NCBI RefSeq assembly: GCF_026420865.1
Contig: NZ_JAPCWC010000012.1
Span: forward strand, 54,895-118,894
Reading direction: 5' to 3'
Length of the DNA: 64,000 bases
Origin: Novosphingobium clariflavum
Lineage (GTDB): Bacteria > Pseudomonadota > Alphaproteobacteria > Sphingomonadales > Sphingomonadaceae
Part shown: piece by piece, positions 42,380 to 51,036 of the stretch
Layout: the number at the start of each line of letters is the position of its first letter
Position numbering within the stretch: the stretch's first letter is position 1
The notes under the pieces: generated by a model
Seen by the model: only the letters and a program-made list of their open reading frames with translations
Databases searched by the model: none
What the model was told of the DNA's origin: nothing
Position numbers and translations under genes: made by a program

Positions 42380-44590
42380 ATGAGACTGGCATTCGTGCTT
42401 CTTTCGACGTCGGCGCTGGCCGTGCCCGTAATGGCCCAGGCGCAGGCGGCAACCGACGCGCCTGCGACCCAGGAAGCCCAGCAGCAGGAACAGGGTTTTG
42501 GCGAGATCATCGTGACCGCCAACCGCACCGCATCGTCGGCGCAAGACACTCCGATCGCGCTCAACGTCTATTCGGGCGACGCCTTGCGTGACGCCGGAGT
42601 CTCGTCGGTGCGTGATCTCGCCGCCATCGATCCCAGCGTGAACATCTCGCCGTCGGCAGGCGCTGCCTATGTCGCCGTGCGCGGCATCGCGTCCACCGAC
42701 GTGACCGAAATCGGCGACCCTTCGGTGCCGATCGCGCGGGACGGGTTCTACACCAACCGTCCGTTCTCGATTAACGCCTCGATGTACGACCTTGCCCGCA
42801 TCGAAGTGCTCAAGGGCCCGCAGGGCACGCTCAACGGCCGCAACTCCACCGGCGGCCTGATCAGCCTGATCACCAACCGTCCCGCGTTCACCAATGGCGG
42901 CTACAGCACGGTCGAAGTCGGCAACTACGGCACTTTCAACGGCGAGATGGGCGCCAACCTGGCGCTCAGCGATCACTTCGCGGTGCGCGCGTCGGGCACG
43001 TTCATCACGCATGACGGCTATCGCAAGCTCGACGGACCGGCCAAGGAGGGTGACGACGAGAACTTCGCCTCGGGCCGTATCCAGGCACTCTACAAGAACG
43101 GCGGGTTCTCGGCCTGGGTGTCCTACCAGCACGATTCCCGCAGCGTGAACGGCGATGCGCAGCTCAAGTCGACCCTGGGCGGCCCCAAGCCCTCGTTCAA
43201 GGACCTCGATGCGTTCCCCAACAACACGCCCACCTCGACCCGCCTCGAGGGTGACCGTATCCGCTGGGAACTGGCCTATGCGACGCCGGGCAATCTCAAC
43301 TTCGTCTATGCCGGCGGCTACGATAAGCAGCACTGGACCAACGTGCTCGATGCCACCGGGCCGTCCTATCCTGCCAACCGCCAGTTCCGCCAGAGCGAGA
43401 CGCCCAAGACCTGGAACCACGAGTTCCGCGTCAGCAACGATTCCGCCTCGCGCCTGTTTGTCCAGGCAGGCTACTTCCGCTTCGAGGAAAACAATACCGT
43501 CGATTCCGGGCTCTACAACCTGGACATGACCGGAGACTACGCTGTCGGCGGTCCGCTTGAGAGCTTCGGTCAGCCCGATCAATACGGCATCAAGTTCGAC
43601 TACAAGATCAAGACGCGTTCACAGGCGGTATTCGCCCAGGCCGAATACGATCTTACCGATCAGCTGGAGCTGAGCGTCGGTGGCCGCTACACCTGGGACA
43701 AGAAGTCGCGCGCGGGCCAGGCCGTGCTGTTCCTGCCTGCACTGGCCAGCCCCTTCGCGCCGGCGCTGACCCTCACGACGCCGGGTGACGGCAAGCTCAG
43801 TGAGAACCAGCCGACCTGGCACGTCGGCCTGAACTATCGTCCGTCCGCCAATTCGATGATCTATGCCAAGTACGACCGCGGCTACAAGTCGGGCGGGTTC
43901 AACTCGAACGGCAGCGCGGCCTCGGTGCCTTATGGGCCGGAAAAGCTCGACGCCTTCGAACTGGGCACCAAGAACTCGTTCATGGGCAACACGCTGCAGG
44001 TCAATGCCGACGTGTTCTATTCGGACTACAAGGGCTATCAGGCCTCGCAGACGTCCGGCGTGATCAGCGGCGGCAGCGGCATCTTCAACGTCGGCAGCGC
44101 GAAGATCCTCGGCGCCGAGGCGGAAGTGAAGGCGCTGCTGGGCGAACACACCCGCGTGGGCATCAACGCCGCCTACCTACACACCAAGTTCGGTAGCGGC
44201 ATCGTGGCCAATGACGGTGACGGCAACCCCGTCGACATCAGCGGCAATCGCCTGCCCAATGCACCGACCTTCACCACCACCGCGTCGATCGACCAGGACT
44301 TCGCGCTGGCCGGCGGCAAGGTCACTGCACACCTCGATGGCAAGTATTCGTCGAGCTACTACTTCTCGGTGTTCAACGTCGAGGACATCAAGACTTCGTC
44401 GTTCTTCATGGCCAACGCGTCGCTCAGCTACGAACCGGAAGTCGGCGGCTGGAAGGTACAGGCCTTCGTGCGCAATATCTTCGACAAGAACGTGCTGGCC
44501 TATGCACAGCAGAACTTCGTGTCCTATAGCGATAACTACCAGTTCCAGCCTCCCCGCACTTACGGCGTGCGGGCAAGCGTGAACTTCTGA
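42380..44590 (+). CDS. TonB-dependent receptor
   Basis: 736 residues. GGGAGAGAG about five bases before the ATG; signal peptide MRLAFVLLSTSALAVPVMAQAQA. Plug start EIIVTANRTASSAQDTPIAL, plug core LARIEVLKGPQGTLNGRNSTGGLI, terminal strand RTYGVRASVNF. Same receptor class as the one at 31813. It is monocistronic: the next gene is convergent. The ligand is unknown. Confidence 0.94.
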   Translation: MRLAFVLLSTSALAVPVMAQAQAATDAPATQEAQQQEQGFGEIIVTANRTASSAQDTPIALNVYSGDALRDAGVSSVRDLAAIDPSVNISPSAGAAYVAVRGIASTDVTEIGDPSVPIARDGFYTNRPFSINASMYDLARIEVLKGPQGTLNGRNSTGGLISLITNRPAFTNGGYSTVEVGNYGTFNGEMGANLALSDHFAVRASGTFITHDGYRKLDGPAKEGDDENFASGRIQALYKNGGFSAWVSYQHDSRSVNGDAQLKSTLGGPKPSFKDLDAFPNNTPTSTRLEGDRIRWELAYATPGNLNFVYAGGYDKQHWTNVLDATGPSYPANRQFRQSETPKTWNHEFRVSNDSASRLFVQAGYFRFEENNTVDSGLYNLDMTGDYAVGGPLESFGQPDQYGIKFDYKIKTRSQAVFAQAEYDLTDQLELSVGGRYTWDKKSRAGQAVLFLPALASPFAPALTLTTPGDGKLSENQPTWHVGLNYRPSANSMIYAKYDRGYKSGGFNSNGSAASVPYGPEKLDAFELGTKNSFMGNTLQVNADVFYSDYKGYQASQTSGVISGGSGIFNVGSAKILGAEAEVKALLGEHTRVGINAAYLHTKFGSGIVANDGDGNPVDISGNRLPNAPTFTTTASIDQDFALAGGKVTAHLDGKYSSSYYFSVFNVEDIKTSSFFMANASLSYEPEVGGWKVQAFVRNIFDKNVLAYAQQNFVSYSDNYQFQPPRTYGVRASVNF

Positions 44591-44643
44591 TGATCTGATC
44601 GAGGCGGCGCGCAACCGGGGTGTTGCGCGCCGTCATTCACCTC

Positions 44644-45333
44644 TCAAACGCGGGCCTCTGTATCCAGCAGCGCCTTGGCGCGGTCCGGGAAGGGGAGCGG
44701 GCCTTCGAAAGCCCTTGCGGCGCGTACGCTCGCGCGTGCCTCGAAACGCTCCGAGAAGCGGGCGAGGGCATCGAGTCCGGCCAGTGCCTCGCCGAAATGT
44801 GGCAGATAGCTGACAAATACGCCGAGATAGGCATCGGCAATCGTGAAACGATCCCCCACCAGCCAGTCATGCGCGGTCAGGCGCTGTTCGAGCGGCGCAT
44901 AGGCTTCGCGCAGGCGCTGGCGGGCAGCCTTGCGGATACCCGCGTGTGCGGCAGGATCGTCGGAATAGAGATGCGGGCGATTGCCCACGCGCTGGGCGGC
45001 GCCGTGGATTTCAGAATTGATGTAGCCGATCCACGACTGGATCTCGGCACGCTCGATGGTTCCCACCGGGGCGAACAGCTCCGTGCCGGGGGCCAGGTCC
45101 GCGAGGAGGGGCAGGATCGCGCTGTTTTCGCCGATCACCTTGCCATCGGCGAAGCGCAGCGCGGGGATGCGGCCATGCGGCGTCAGCGCCTTGAGATTGT
45201 CGCCGTCGGGGCCGAGCCGCAGCAGCACGACGTCGATCGGCAGCGCCAGTTCGCGGATCACGACATGGGCAGGCAGGCTGGTGGCACCGGGCGCGGCAAG
45301 CAGTTCAAGCGGCAGTTCGGCGTGCTGGGTCAT
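44644..45333 (-). CDS. Glutathione S-transferase family protein
   Basis: 229 residues. N-terminal thioredoxin fold (1-80) with GRIPALRFADGKVIGENSAILPLL, the G-site ES(N-S)-A motif, then an all-helical C-domain with WLVGDRFTIADAYLGVFVSY. AGGAG six bases before the ATG; the start overlaps the monooxygenase stop (ATGA). In this operon it may conjugate or dehalogenate/cleave the product or a reactive intermediate of the monooxygenase; the exact substrate is unknown. Confidence 0.92.
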   Translation of the reverse strand: MTQHAELPLELLAAPGATSLPAHVVIRELALPIDVVLLRLGPDGDNLKALTPHGRIPALRFADGKVIGENSAILPLLADLAPGTELFAPVGTIERAEIQSWIGYINSEIHGAAQRVGNRPHLYSDDPAAHAGIRKAARQRLREAYAPLEQRLTAHDWLVGDRFTIADAYLGVFVSYLPHFGEALAGLDALARFSERFEARASVRAARAFEGPLPFPDRAKALLDTEARV

Positions 45334-46727
45334 GCATGGCTCCTTCGGTCGGTGAGCGCAGGGCCGGGTGCGCTGTCGGCGGCGCCGTCGGCGGAGAAGC
45401 CGTCCGCCGGGCGGGCAAGGCCAAGGTTCTCGCGCAGCGTGCGCCCCTCGTATTCGTGGCGGAACAGACCGCGCCGCCGCAGTTCGGGCAGGACCAGTTC
45501 GATCACGTCGTCGAGGCCCTGCGGGAAAATCGGGGCGAGGATGTTGAACCCGTCCGCAGCGCCGCTCTCGAACCATTCCTCAAGCTGATCGACGACTTCG
45601 GCCGGCGTGCCCACCAGCACCAGATGTCCGCGTGCGGCGGACATGCGCGAGACCAGTTGGCGTACCGTAAGTCCTTCTTCCAGCGCGAGGTCATAGAACA
45701 GCTTCTGGCGGCTCTGCCAGCCTTCGGTGAACGGAGGCGGGGGCGGCGGCGCGTCGAGATCGGCACCGGTCAAGTCCCACTCGAGGAAAGTCCTGATACT
45801 CTGGAGGGCCCCGCCCATGTCGACAAAGTCGTGAAGCCGCGCGAGTTTGGCCTCGGCCTCTTCGCGCGTCGGGGCGACGTAGATGGTAACGCCCGGCAGC
45901 ACGAGCACATCGTCGCGGGCACGGCCCAGCGCTTCGGCCTTGTCCTTCAGCCCTTGCACGAAGGCGCGCGAGGCAAGGCGGCTCTGCTGGGCGGTGAAGA
46001 CCAGTTCGGCGGTGGCCGCGGCGAGCTTCTGGCCGTCTTGCGACGAGCCAGCCTGCACGATGACCGGATGGCCCTGAACTGGCCGGCCGGTCTGCAAGGG
46101 ACCGCGCACGCGGAAATGCTCGCCCTCGTGGTTCACGAGGCGCAGCTTTGCCGGATCGTAGAAGCGGCCGCTGGCCTTGTCGGCGATCACCGCGTCATCG
46201 GCGAAGCTGTCCCACAGCGCCTTCACCACTTCGACATGCTCGGTAGCGATCTGGTAGCGGTTGTCGTGGCTGAGCTGGCGGTCGAGGCCGAAGTTGGCCG
46301 CTTCCGCGTCGCTGCCCGAGGTCACCAGGTTCCACCCGGCGCGCCCGCCCGACAGCTGGTCGAGCGCGGCGAACTTGCGGGCGACATGGTAAGGCGCAAG
46401 GTAAGTAGTGGAAACCGTGGCGATCAGGCCGATGTGGCTGGTGTGCGTCGCCAGCGCTGCAAGCAGCGTCAGCGGTTCGCCGGTGTAGACCGGCGGTGTA
46501 TAGGCGATGGTCTCGGGCGAGCTGCCGAACAGCGCCACGTTGTCCGCCAGGAACACCGCGTCGAATTTGGCCGCCTCGGCCTTGCGGGCAAGGTCCAGCC
46601 AGTAGTCGAAGCGGAACGGTGCCTGCGGGTCGACATCGGGGTGGCGCCATGCGGCGGCGTGGTGGCCGACGCCGAACAGGAAGGCGCCGAGGCGCATCTG
46701 GCGGCGGGGTCTTGCTGTGTCTGTCAT
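45330..46727 (-). CDS. LLM-class flavin monooxygenase, NtaA/SnaA/DszA family
   Basis: 465-residue FMNH2-dependent monooxygenase. Family blocks are MRLGAFLFGVGHHAAAWRHP, FDAVFLADNVALFG, ALATHTSHIGLIATVSTTYL, PYHVARKFAALDQLSGGRAG and VVDQLEEWFESGAADGFNI. Relatives oxidise nitrilotriacetate, EDTA, dibenzothiophene sulfone or alkyl-sulfur compounds using reduced flavin from a partner reductase, which is not encoded here. It starts three bases after the TBDR stop and overlaps the GST start, so the three form one operon. Together with the SAM-II-like leader this favours an organosulfur substrate (inference). Confidence 0.92.
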   Translation of the reverse strand: MTDTARPRRQMRLGAFLFGVGHHAAAWRHPDVDPQAPFRFDYWLDLARKAEAAKFDAVFLADNVALFGSSPETIAYTPPVYTGEPLTLLAALATHTSHIGLIATVSTTYLAPYHVARKFAALDQLSGGRAGWNLVTSGSDAEAANFGLDRQLSHDNRYQIATEHVEVVKALWDSFADDAVIADKASGRFYDPAKLRLVNHEGEHFRVRGPLQTGRPVQGHPVIVQAGSSQDGQKLAAATAELVFTAQQSRLASRAFVQGLKDKAEALGRARDDVLVLPGVTIYVAPTREEAEAKLARLHDFVDMGGALQSIRTFLEWDLTGADLDAPPPPPPFTEGWQSRQKLFYDLALEEGLTVRQLVSRMSAARGHLVLVGTPAEVVDQLEEWFESGAADGFNILAPIFPQGLDDVIELVLPELRRRGLFRHEYEGRTLRENLGLARPADGFSADGAADSAPGPALTDRRSHA

Positions 46728-46730
46728 CGG

Positions 46731-49139
46731 TCAGAACTTTCGCGAGATGGTGATGCCGTAGGTGCGCGGATTGCCGAAGACTTCGGTGATCGGCGCGGAG
46801 GCCGAGGCCGAGGAATAGGCTACGGCGTAGCGTTCGTTGGTGAGGTTCTTGACCCAGACCTGTGCGGTGAAGCTGTTGTCCTGCGTACGCAGGCCGATAC
46901 CGGCATTGGTGAGCGCCACCGCGTCCTGCCAGCCGTAGATCGAGCGCGGGTTGATGAGCGCGACCTTGCTTTTCCAGCTGGTGTTGACGTAGCCGGTGAG
47001 CACCCAGGTGTCGTCGATCGGCTGGTCGAGGTCGATCCCGCCCTGCAGCGTCCATTTGGGGGCGCCGACGATCTGGTATCCGGTCAGGCTGAGCGGCACC
47101 GAGGCGCCGCCGTTGGCGACCTGATACTCGACCGGTGCCGGGGCATCGTCGTAATCGAGGTACTTGGCGTCGTTATAGGCGGCGTTGGCGTTCAGGCTGA
47201 GCGCGGGGACCGGGCGCAGGGCGGTTTCCAGTTCGAAGCCGCGCAGGCGCACCTTGCCGACATTGGCAAGGTAGCTGCCGAAGGTGGCGTTGGTGCTGTC
47301 GACCCGGCTCGCCTGATAGTCCTTGATGGTGTTGTTGTAGAGGTTGAGGTTGACGGTGGCCTTGCCGTCCAGCCAGCTGGTCTTGATGCCGCCTTCGAAG
47401 TCGGTCGACTTTTCCGGCCTGGTGATGACGAGGCTGGCCTGCGAGGCGGTGGCCGAGGTATTGGCGGCGCCCGACTTCTCGCCGTAGCTGGCCGAGGCAT
47501 AGAGCAGCACGTTGGGCGTCACCTGCCAGGCGGGATTGACCAGCCAGGCGAAGGACCCGCGGTTCACCGAATCCGAGATCGAATAGCTACCCGCCGCGCT
47601 GCCCGAGGTGGCGCCGAGGTTGTTGAGCAGGGTGGTGCGGTAGGCGGCCAGCGCCGATGGCAGGGTTGCCCCGCCAAGGCTGTAGCCCTCGACGTCGACC
47701 GACTTCTTCTCGTAGGTATAACGCAGGCCGCCGGTCACCGAGAGGGTGGGGGTGACGTGGAAGGTGGCCTGGCCGAAGCCGGCGATGCTGTCGATGTGGA
47801 GGTGGCCGTCGCGGTCGTACTCCAGCCCGTCGGTGACCGCGGCGGGCAGCGCGGGCGAGAGGAAGAAGGCGGCGGAATCGGATCCGAAGATCGTGCGCAG
47901 GTTGCTGCGCAGGTCCTCGTGCAGGTAATAGGCGCCGATCTGCCAGTCGAGCACGTCGCTCTGCTTCGAGGCGAGGCGCAGTTCCTGCGAGTACTGGTTG
48001 ACGTCGACGTCGTAGCCGGCGCGGTAGATGTCGTAAGGGGTGTAGTCGCTGTCGTTATAGGGGCGGAAATAGAGGCGCCGCCAGGCCGATACTGACGTCA
48101 GGTTCACGCCGCCGAGGTCCCAGTTGATCTCGTTTGACACGCCGTCGGTGCGGGCGACAAGCCGGTCCTGGTTGTTGAGATTGGCGTTGTGCGGCGCGTT
48201 GAAGTCGGGCGTATAGCCGAAGGCATTGGCCAGCTTGCTCGACCAGCCGCTGCGGGCAGAGACGACCGCGCCGGTGTTCGGATCGAGGTTCTGCGTCACG
48301 TCGCCGATGGCCGGGTAGAAGTTGTTGCGTTCCTGGCTGTCGTAATGCTCGACGATCAGGCGCGAGGAGATGTCGCTGGTAGGCGTGAACAGCAATTGGC
48401 CGCGCAGGGACCAGCGGTGATTGTCGAGCAGCTTGTCGCCGTTGTACTGGTTGGTTACCCAGCCGCCGCCATAGCTGTTGGCAAAGGTCAGGCGGTAGGC
48501 CAGCTTGTCGGCGATGATCGGGCCGGTGGCGTTCAGGCGGATCTGTGCGGCGTCGTAATTGCCGTAGGTGCCGGTGACGGTGAGCGAGGGATCGAAGCTC
48601 GGCTTGGCGGTCTGCACGATCACCGCGCCGATCGTGGTGTTCTTGCCGAGCAACGTGCCCTGCGGCCCGCGCACGACCTGGATGTTCTCGAGATCGACGA
48701 AATCGAGCCAGGAGAAGCCGACGTGGGTGAAGAACACGTTGTCGACGATGAGGCCCACGCCGCCCTCGGCGCCGTCGTTGCTGGCGTTGCCGCCAAGACC
48801 GCGCACGTAGAGCCCGGATACGCGGGTGTTCTGCTGCAGCGCGCTGAAGTTGGGCACCTTGATGGCGAATTCGCTGACGCGCTCGATGCGCTTGGCGGTC
48901 AGTTCCGCGCCCGAGACGGCCGAGATCGCCAGCGGCACTTCCTGCAGGCTCTCCTCGCGGTGGCGGGCGGTGACGACGATGGTGGTGCCCTCATCGCCCG
49001 AGCCACTGTCGGTGGCCGGTTCGGCGGCAGGTGCGGCGATTTCCTCGGCATGGGCCACGGCAGGCAGCGACAGCGCGCTGGAGGCGAGAAGCAGTGCGCC
49101 GATCTTCGCGTGGTAGCGATCAGCCAGAATATTCGACAT
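46731..49139 (-). CDS. TonB-dependent receptor heading the monooxygenase/GST operon
   Basis: 802 residues. The ATG at 49139 gives a signal peptide (MSNILADRYHAKIGALLLASSALSLPAVAHA); the frame stays open to 49361 but the extra 74 residues are Arg/Pro-rich and lie over leader hairpins, so they are not coding. Plug start TTIVVTARHREESLQEVPLAI, core LENIQVVRGPQGTLLGKNTTIGAVIV, terminal strand RTYGITISRKF. The SD is weak, which would fit translational control by the long structured leader. Confidence 0.92.
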   Translation of the reverse strand: MSNILADRYHAKIGALLLASSALSLPAVAHAEEIAAPAAEPATDSGSGDEGTTIVVTARHREESLQEVPLAISAVSGAELTAKRIERVSEFAIKVPNFSALQQNTRVSGLYVRGLGGNASNDGAEGGVGLIVDNVFFTHVGFSWLDFVDLENIQVVRGPQGTLLGKNTTIGAVIVQTAKPSFDPSLTVTGTYGNYDAAQIRLNATGPIIADKLAYRLTFANSYGGGWVTNQYNGDKLLDNHRWSLRGQLLFTPTSDISSRLIVEHYDSQERNNFYPAIGDVTQNLDPNTGAVVSARSGWSSKLANAFGYTPDFNAPHNANLNNQDRLVARTDGVSNEINWDLGGVNLTSVSAWRRLYFRPYNDSDYTPYDIYRAGYDVDVNQYSQELRLASKQSDVLDWQIGAYYLHEDLRSNLRTIFGSDSAAFFLSPALPAAVTDGLEYDRDGHLHIDSIAGFGQATFHVTPTLSVTGGLRYTYEKKSVDVEGYSLGGATLPSALAAYRTTLLNNLGATSGSAAGSYSISDSVNRGSFAWLVNPAWQVTPNVLLYASASYGEKSGAANTSATASQASLVITRPEKSTDFEGGIKTSWLDGKATVNLNLYNNTIKDYQASRVDSTNATFGSYLANVGKVRLRGFELETALRPVPALSLNANAAYNDAKYLDYDDAPAPVEYQVANGGASVPLSLTGYQIVGAPKWTLQGGIDLDQPIDDTWVLTGYVNTSWKSKVALINPRSIYGWQDAVALTNAGIGLRTQDNSFTAQVWVKNLTNERYAVAYSSASASAPITEVFGNPRTYGITISRKF

Positions 49140-49625
49140 CTTCGTGTAAACCCCAAGTCGGGCACGCGCCTGCGCTCCGCCGGCCGCGACTATGCGGGAG
49201 GCGGGCATCGCAGGGCACGCGCCGCGCATTCCTTGCGCGGCTGCTGGCCCGTGAATTTGCATGTATCGTGCGGTGCGCCGTGGCCGGCGCACAGGTCGGC
49301 GGGGGAGCGGCCCCCGCGCGTCATCGCGGTGTGGTCTAAACCTGGATACGCATCGCATCACCCCTTGCTGGTGGGGAACACGAAGCCTGGCGATGTCGCC
49401 TTAGCGTCGCGCGCTTTAGCCGTTGGTGACGCGGAGCAAGCTGCTTCCCGATCAAAAGCCGCGGACTGGAGAAGGGCCTCACGGCAGAACCGTGTGGGCA
49501 TGACGAGCCAGTATCCCCTCGTCCTGTTTCTCAACTTATTTAATTGACATTGGGCCGTCAAGCGGGCGGTGCCGCTCCGGACCCGCAAGGGCCCAAACCA
49601 ATTCTATGCCGGGTTCAAGGTGACC
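49140..49625. other. Long structured leader/intergenic region
   Basis: 486 bases between the anti-sigma gene and the TBDR, both minus strand. Apart from the SAM-II-like element (49411-49464) it contains two hairpins in the leader (8-bp arms GTGCGCCG/CGGCGCAC at 49273-49291; 7-bp arms GCGGGGG/CCCCCGC at 49299-49317). TTGACG (minus strand, 49561-49556) is a possible -35 with a poor -10. No gene seen. Confidence 0.55.
49411..49464 (-). ncRNA. SAM-II-riboswitch-like element (candidate)
   Basis: Read on the minus strand it runs CCGCGG, TTTTGATCGG, GAAGCAGCTTGCTCCGCG, TCACCAACGGCTAAAGC. CGCGG pairs with CCGCG as a P1-like stem. The 3' part GCTTGC-x-CCGCGT-x-A...AACG-GCTAAA resembles the SAM-II consensus as I remember it (GCUUGCAGCCGCGUUAAA...GCUAAA). 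The P2 pairing (CTTG with CAAC) is only partial and the GAUUU loop motif is altered. It lies about 270 bases upstream of the TBDR-monooxygenase-GST operon. Alternative: chance similarity. Confidence 0.4.
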
Positions 49626-50438
49626 TTATCGCCAGTCCTTGGCCTGTGCCGCTTTCTCTTGCGCAGCGTCGAGCGGGTCGCCGGCCATCAGGTCCTGCGC
49701 GGCGGCCATCAGGCTGGCCTCGGCAGACCCTGCCTGCCGGTACGCGCCGGTCTGCGCGGGACCGCCCGTCATCGTGCGTTCGAGCAGCCAGTTGCCGTCC
49801 TGCTTGCAGGCGATGCCGGACGTGGCAGCCCCGGCAAAGACGCGGCAATAGCGGCCGTCCTGGCGCCTGAAGCTGGCGAGAATGCGCATGTCGGCGGCAG
49901 GTTCGGCCGCAGCGAGTTGGCGGTCAAGCCCGCGCGCCAGCGAACCTGAGGCGACCAGCCCTGCGCTTGTCTGGGTGATCGGCCCGCTGCCGCCGTGGAG
50001 TTGGGCCCCCAGCATGAGGCCTACCACCAGCGAGGCGGCAATCGCGAAACCCATGCGGCGATCCGCGAAGATCGGCACGCGGGGACCCTTGGCAGCGCGC
50101 TTGCGGGCCTTTTCGGCTTCGTCCCGGCGTGTCCTTGCGGCGGCGAGATCGACGACCTCGGCCGGTTTCGGGTGGCCGGCGCTGGTCGCAGTTTCGGGCG
50201 CGCCGTGCGCGCTGTCCTCGGCCGCGGTGCGGGCGATCAGCGCGGTCAGGGCAGCGGGCACCGGTTCGTCCGCCACCGGATCGAGCTGGCCGCGCAGGGC
50301 GGCGCGCAAGGATCGTTCCGCTTCCAGTCGCCGGGCGAGGGTGGGATCGGCGGCAACCGCGGCTTCCACGCGCGCGGCCGCTTCGCCGGACAATTCGCCG
50401 TCGGCCAGGGCCATGAGCTCTTCGGGGGTCACGCTCAT
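49626..50438 (-). CDS. Anti-sigma factor (membrane-anchored)
   Basis: 270 residues. The N-terminal segment (MSVTPEELMALADGELSGEAAARVEAAVAADPTL) is the usual anti-sigma domain of alphaproteobacterial ECF partners but lacks the zinc HxxxCxxC motif. One TM helix (RMGFAIAASLVVGLMLGAQL) at about 130-150 is followed by a periplasmic domain with FRRQDGRYCRVFAGA and IACKQDGNWLLE, whose two Cys could form a disulfide. GGAGA six bases before the ATG; the start overlaps the sigma gene's stop (ATGA). It would hold the sigma factor inactive until an envelope signal. Confidence 0.85.
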   Translation of the reverse strand: MSVTPEELMALADGELSGEAAARVEAAVAADPTLARRLEAERSLRAALRGQLDPVADEPVPAALTALIARTAAEDSAHGAPETATSAGHPKPAEVVDLAAARTRRDEAEKARKRAAKGPRVPIFADRRMGFAIAASLVVGLMLGAQLHGGSGPITQTSAGLVASGSLARGLDRQLAAAEPAADMRILASFRRQDGRYCRVFAGAATSGIACKQDGNWLLERTMTGGPAQTGAYRQAGSAEASLMAAAQDLMAGDPLDAAQEKAAQAKDWR

Positions 50439-50932
50439 GCGGGTTCTCCAAGTTCCTTCAAGAGTGCCTCGCGGCCGCGGCCGAGGCGGGAGGTCAGGGT
50501 GCCTTGCGGAATGCCGATGATCTCTGCCGCTTCCTTGTAGGCAAAGCCTTCCACCAGCACGAGCACCACCGCTTCGCGTTGCTCGGCGGGCAGCCGCGCC
50601 AGCGCCCGGTCGACATTGCCGAGTTCCACGCGGTTTTCCGCATCGCGGTCGCCCGCCACGCCCACGTTCGCGCCTTCGTCCTCGTGCACGAACGTCTGTG
50701 CGCGGCGGCTGCGGGCCCTGGTTTCGTCGATCCACTGGTTACGCATGATCCGGTACACCCAGGCATCGAGCCGCGTGCCTTCCTGCCACTGGCCGCGCGC
50801 CACCAGGGCGCGCTCGACGGTCGTCTGGCACAAGTCGTCGGCGTCCGCCGCGTTCTGTGTCAGCCCCCGTGCGAAACGCCGCAAGCGTGGCAGCAATGCC
50901 GTCAATTCGTTGCAGAAGTGGTGCGTACTCAT
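50435..50932 (-). CDS. ECF-family RNA polymerase sigma factor
   Basis: 165 residues with sigma region 2 (LLPRLRRFARGLTQNAADADDLCQTTVERAL, WVYRIMRNQWIDETRARSRR) and region 4 (LPAEQREAVVLVLVEGFAYKEAAEIIGIPQGTLTSRLGRGREALLK). The gene begins 19 bases from a perfect dyad (50951-50984) that may be its own promoter. It is divergent from the subtilisin-like protease at 51037, which shares the dyad. It is probably autoregulated together with its anti-sigma factor. Confidence 0.93.
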   Translation of the reverse strand: MSTHHFCNELTALLPRLRRFARGLTQNAADADDLCQTTVERALVARGQWQEGTRLDAWVYRIMRNQWIDETRARSRRAQTFVHEDEGANVGVAGDRDAENRVELGNVDRALARLPAEQREAVVLVLVEGFAYKEAAEIIGIPQGTLTSRLGRGREALLKELGEPA

Positions 50933-50950
50933 CGAAATATCGTTTCCGTG

Positions 50951-50984
50951 AGGATGAAACGTCCCGATGGCACCGTTTCATCCT
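50951..50984. promoter_or_regulatory. Bidirectional ECF-promoter-like dyad
   Basis: AGGATGAAACG (50951-50961) and CGTTTCATCCT (50974-50984) are perfect 11-bp inverted arms with a 12-base centre. Read in either direction this gives TGAAAC-N13-CGTTTC, facing the sigma gene (minus) and the protease gene (plus). A third TGAAAC-N13-CGTTCC lies at 52314. TGAAAC and CGT resemble ECF -35/-10 elements, but 13 bases is shorter than the usual 16-17 spacer. A dimeric operator is therefore an alternative. Confidence 0.55.
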
Positions 50985-51036
50985 TGAGCGCTACCGATTT
51001 TTGCTGTGGGAACGAGGAATGGGTCGAAGGTCTGAA

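Noticed and set aside
45336..48095. 919-codon plus-strand frame
   Set aside because: Antisense to the monooxygenase and TBDR; no recognisable motif.
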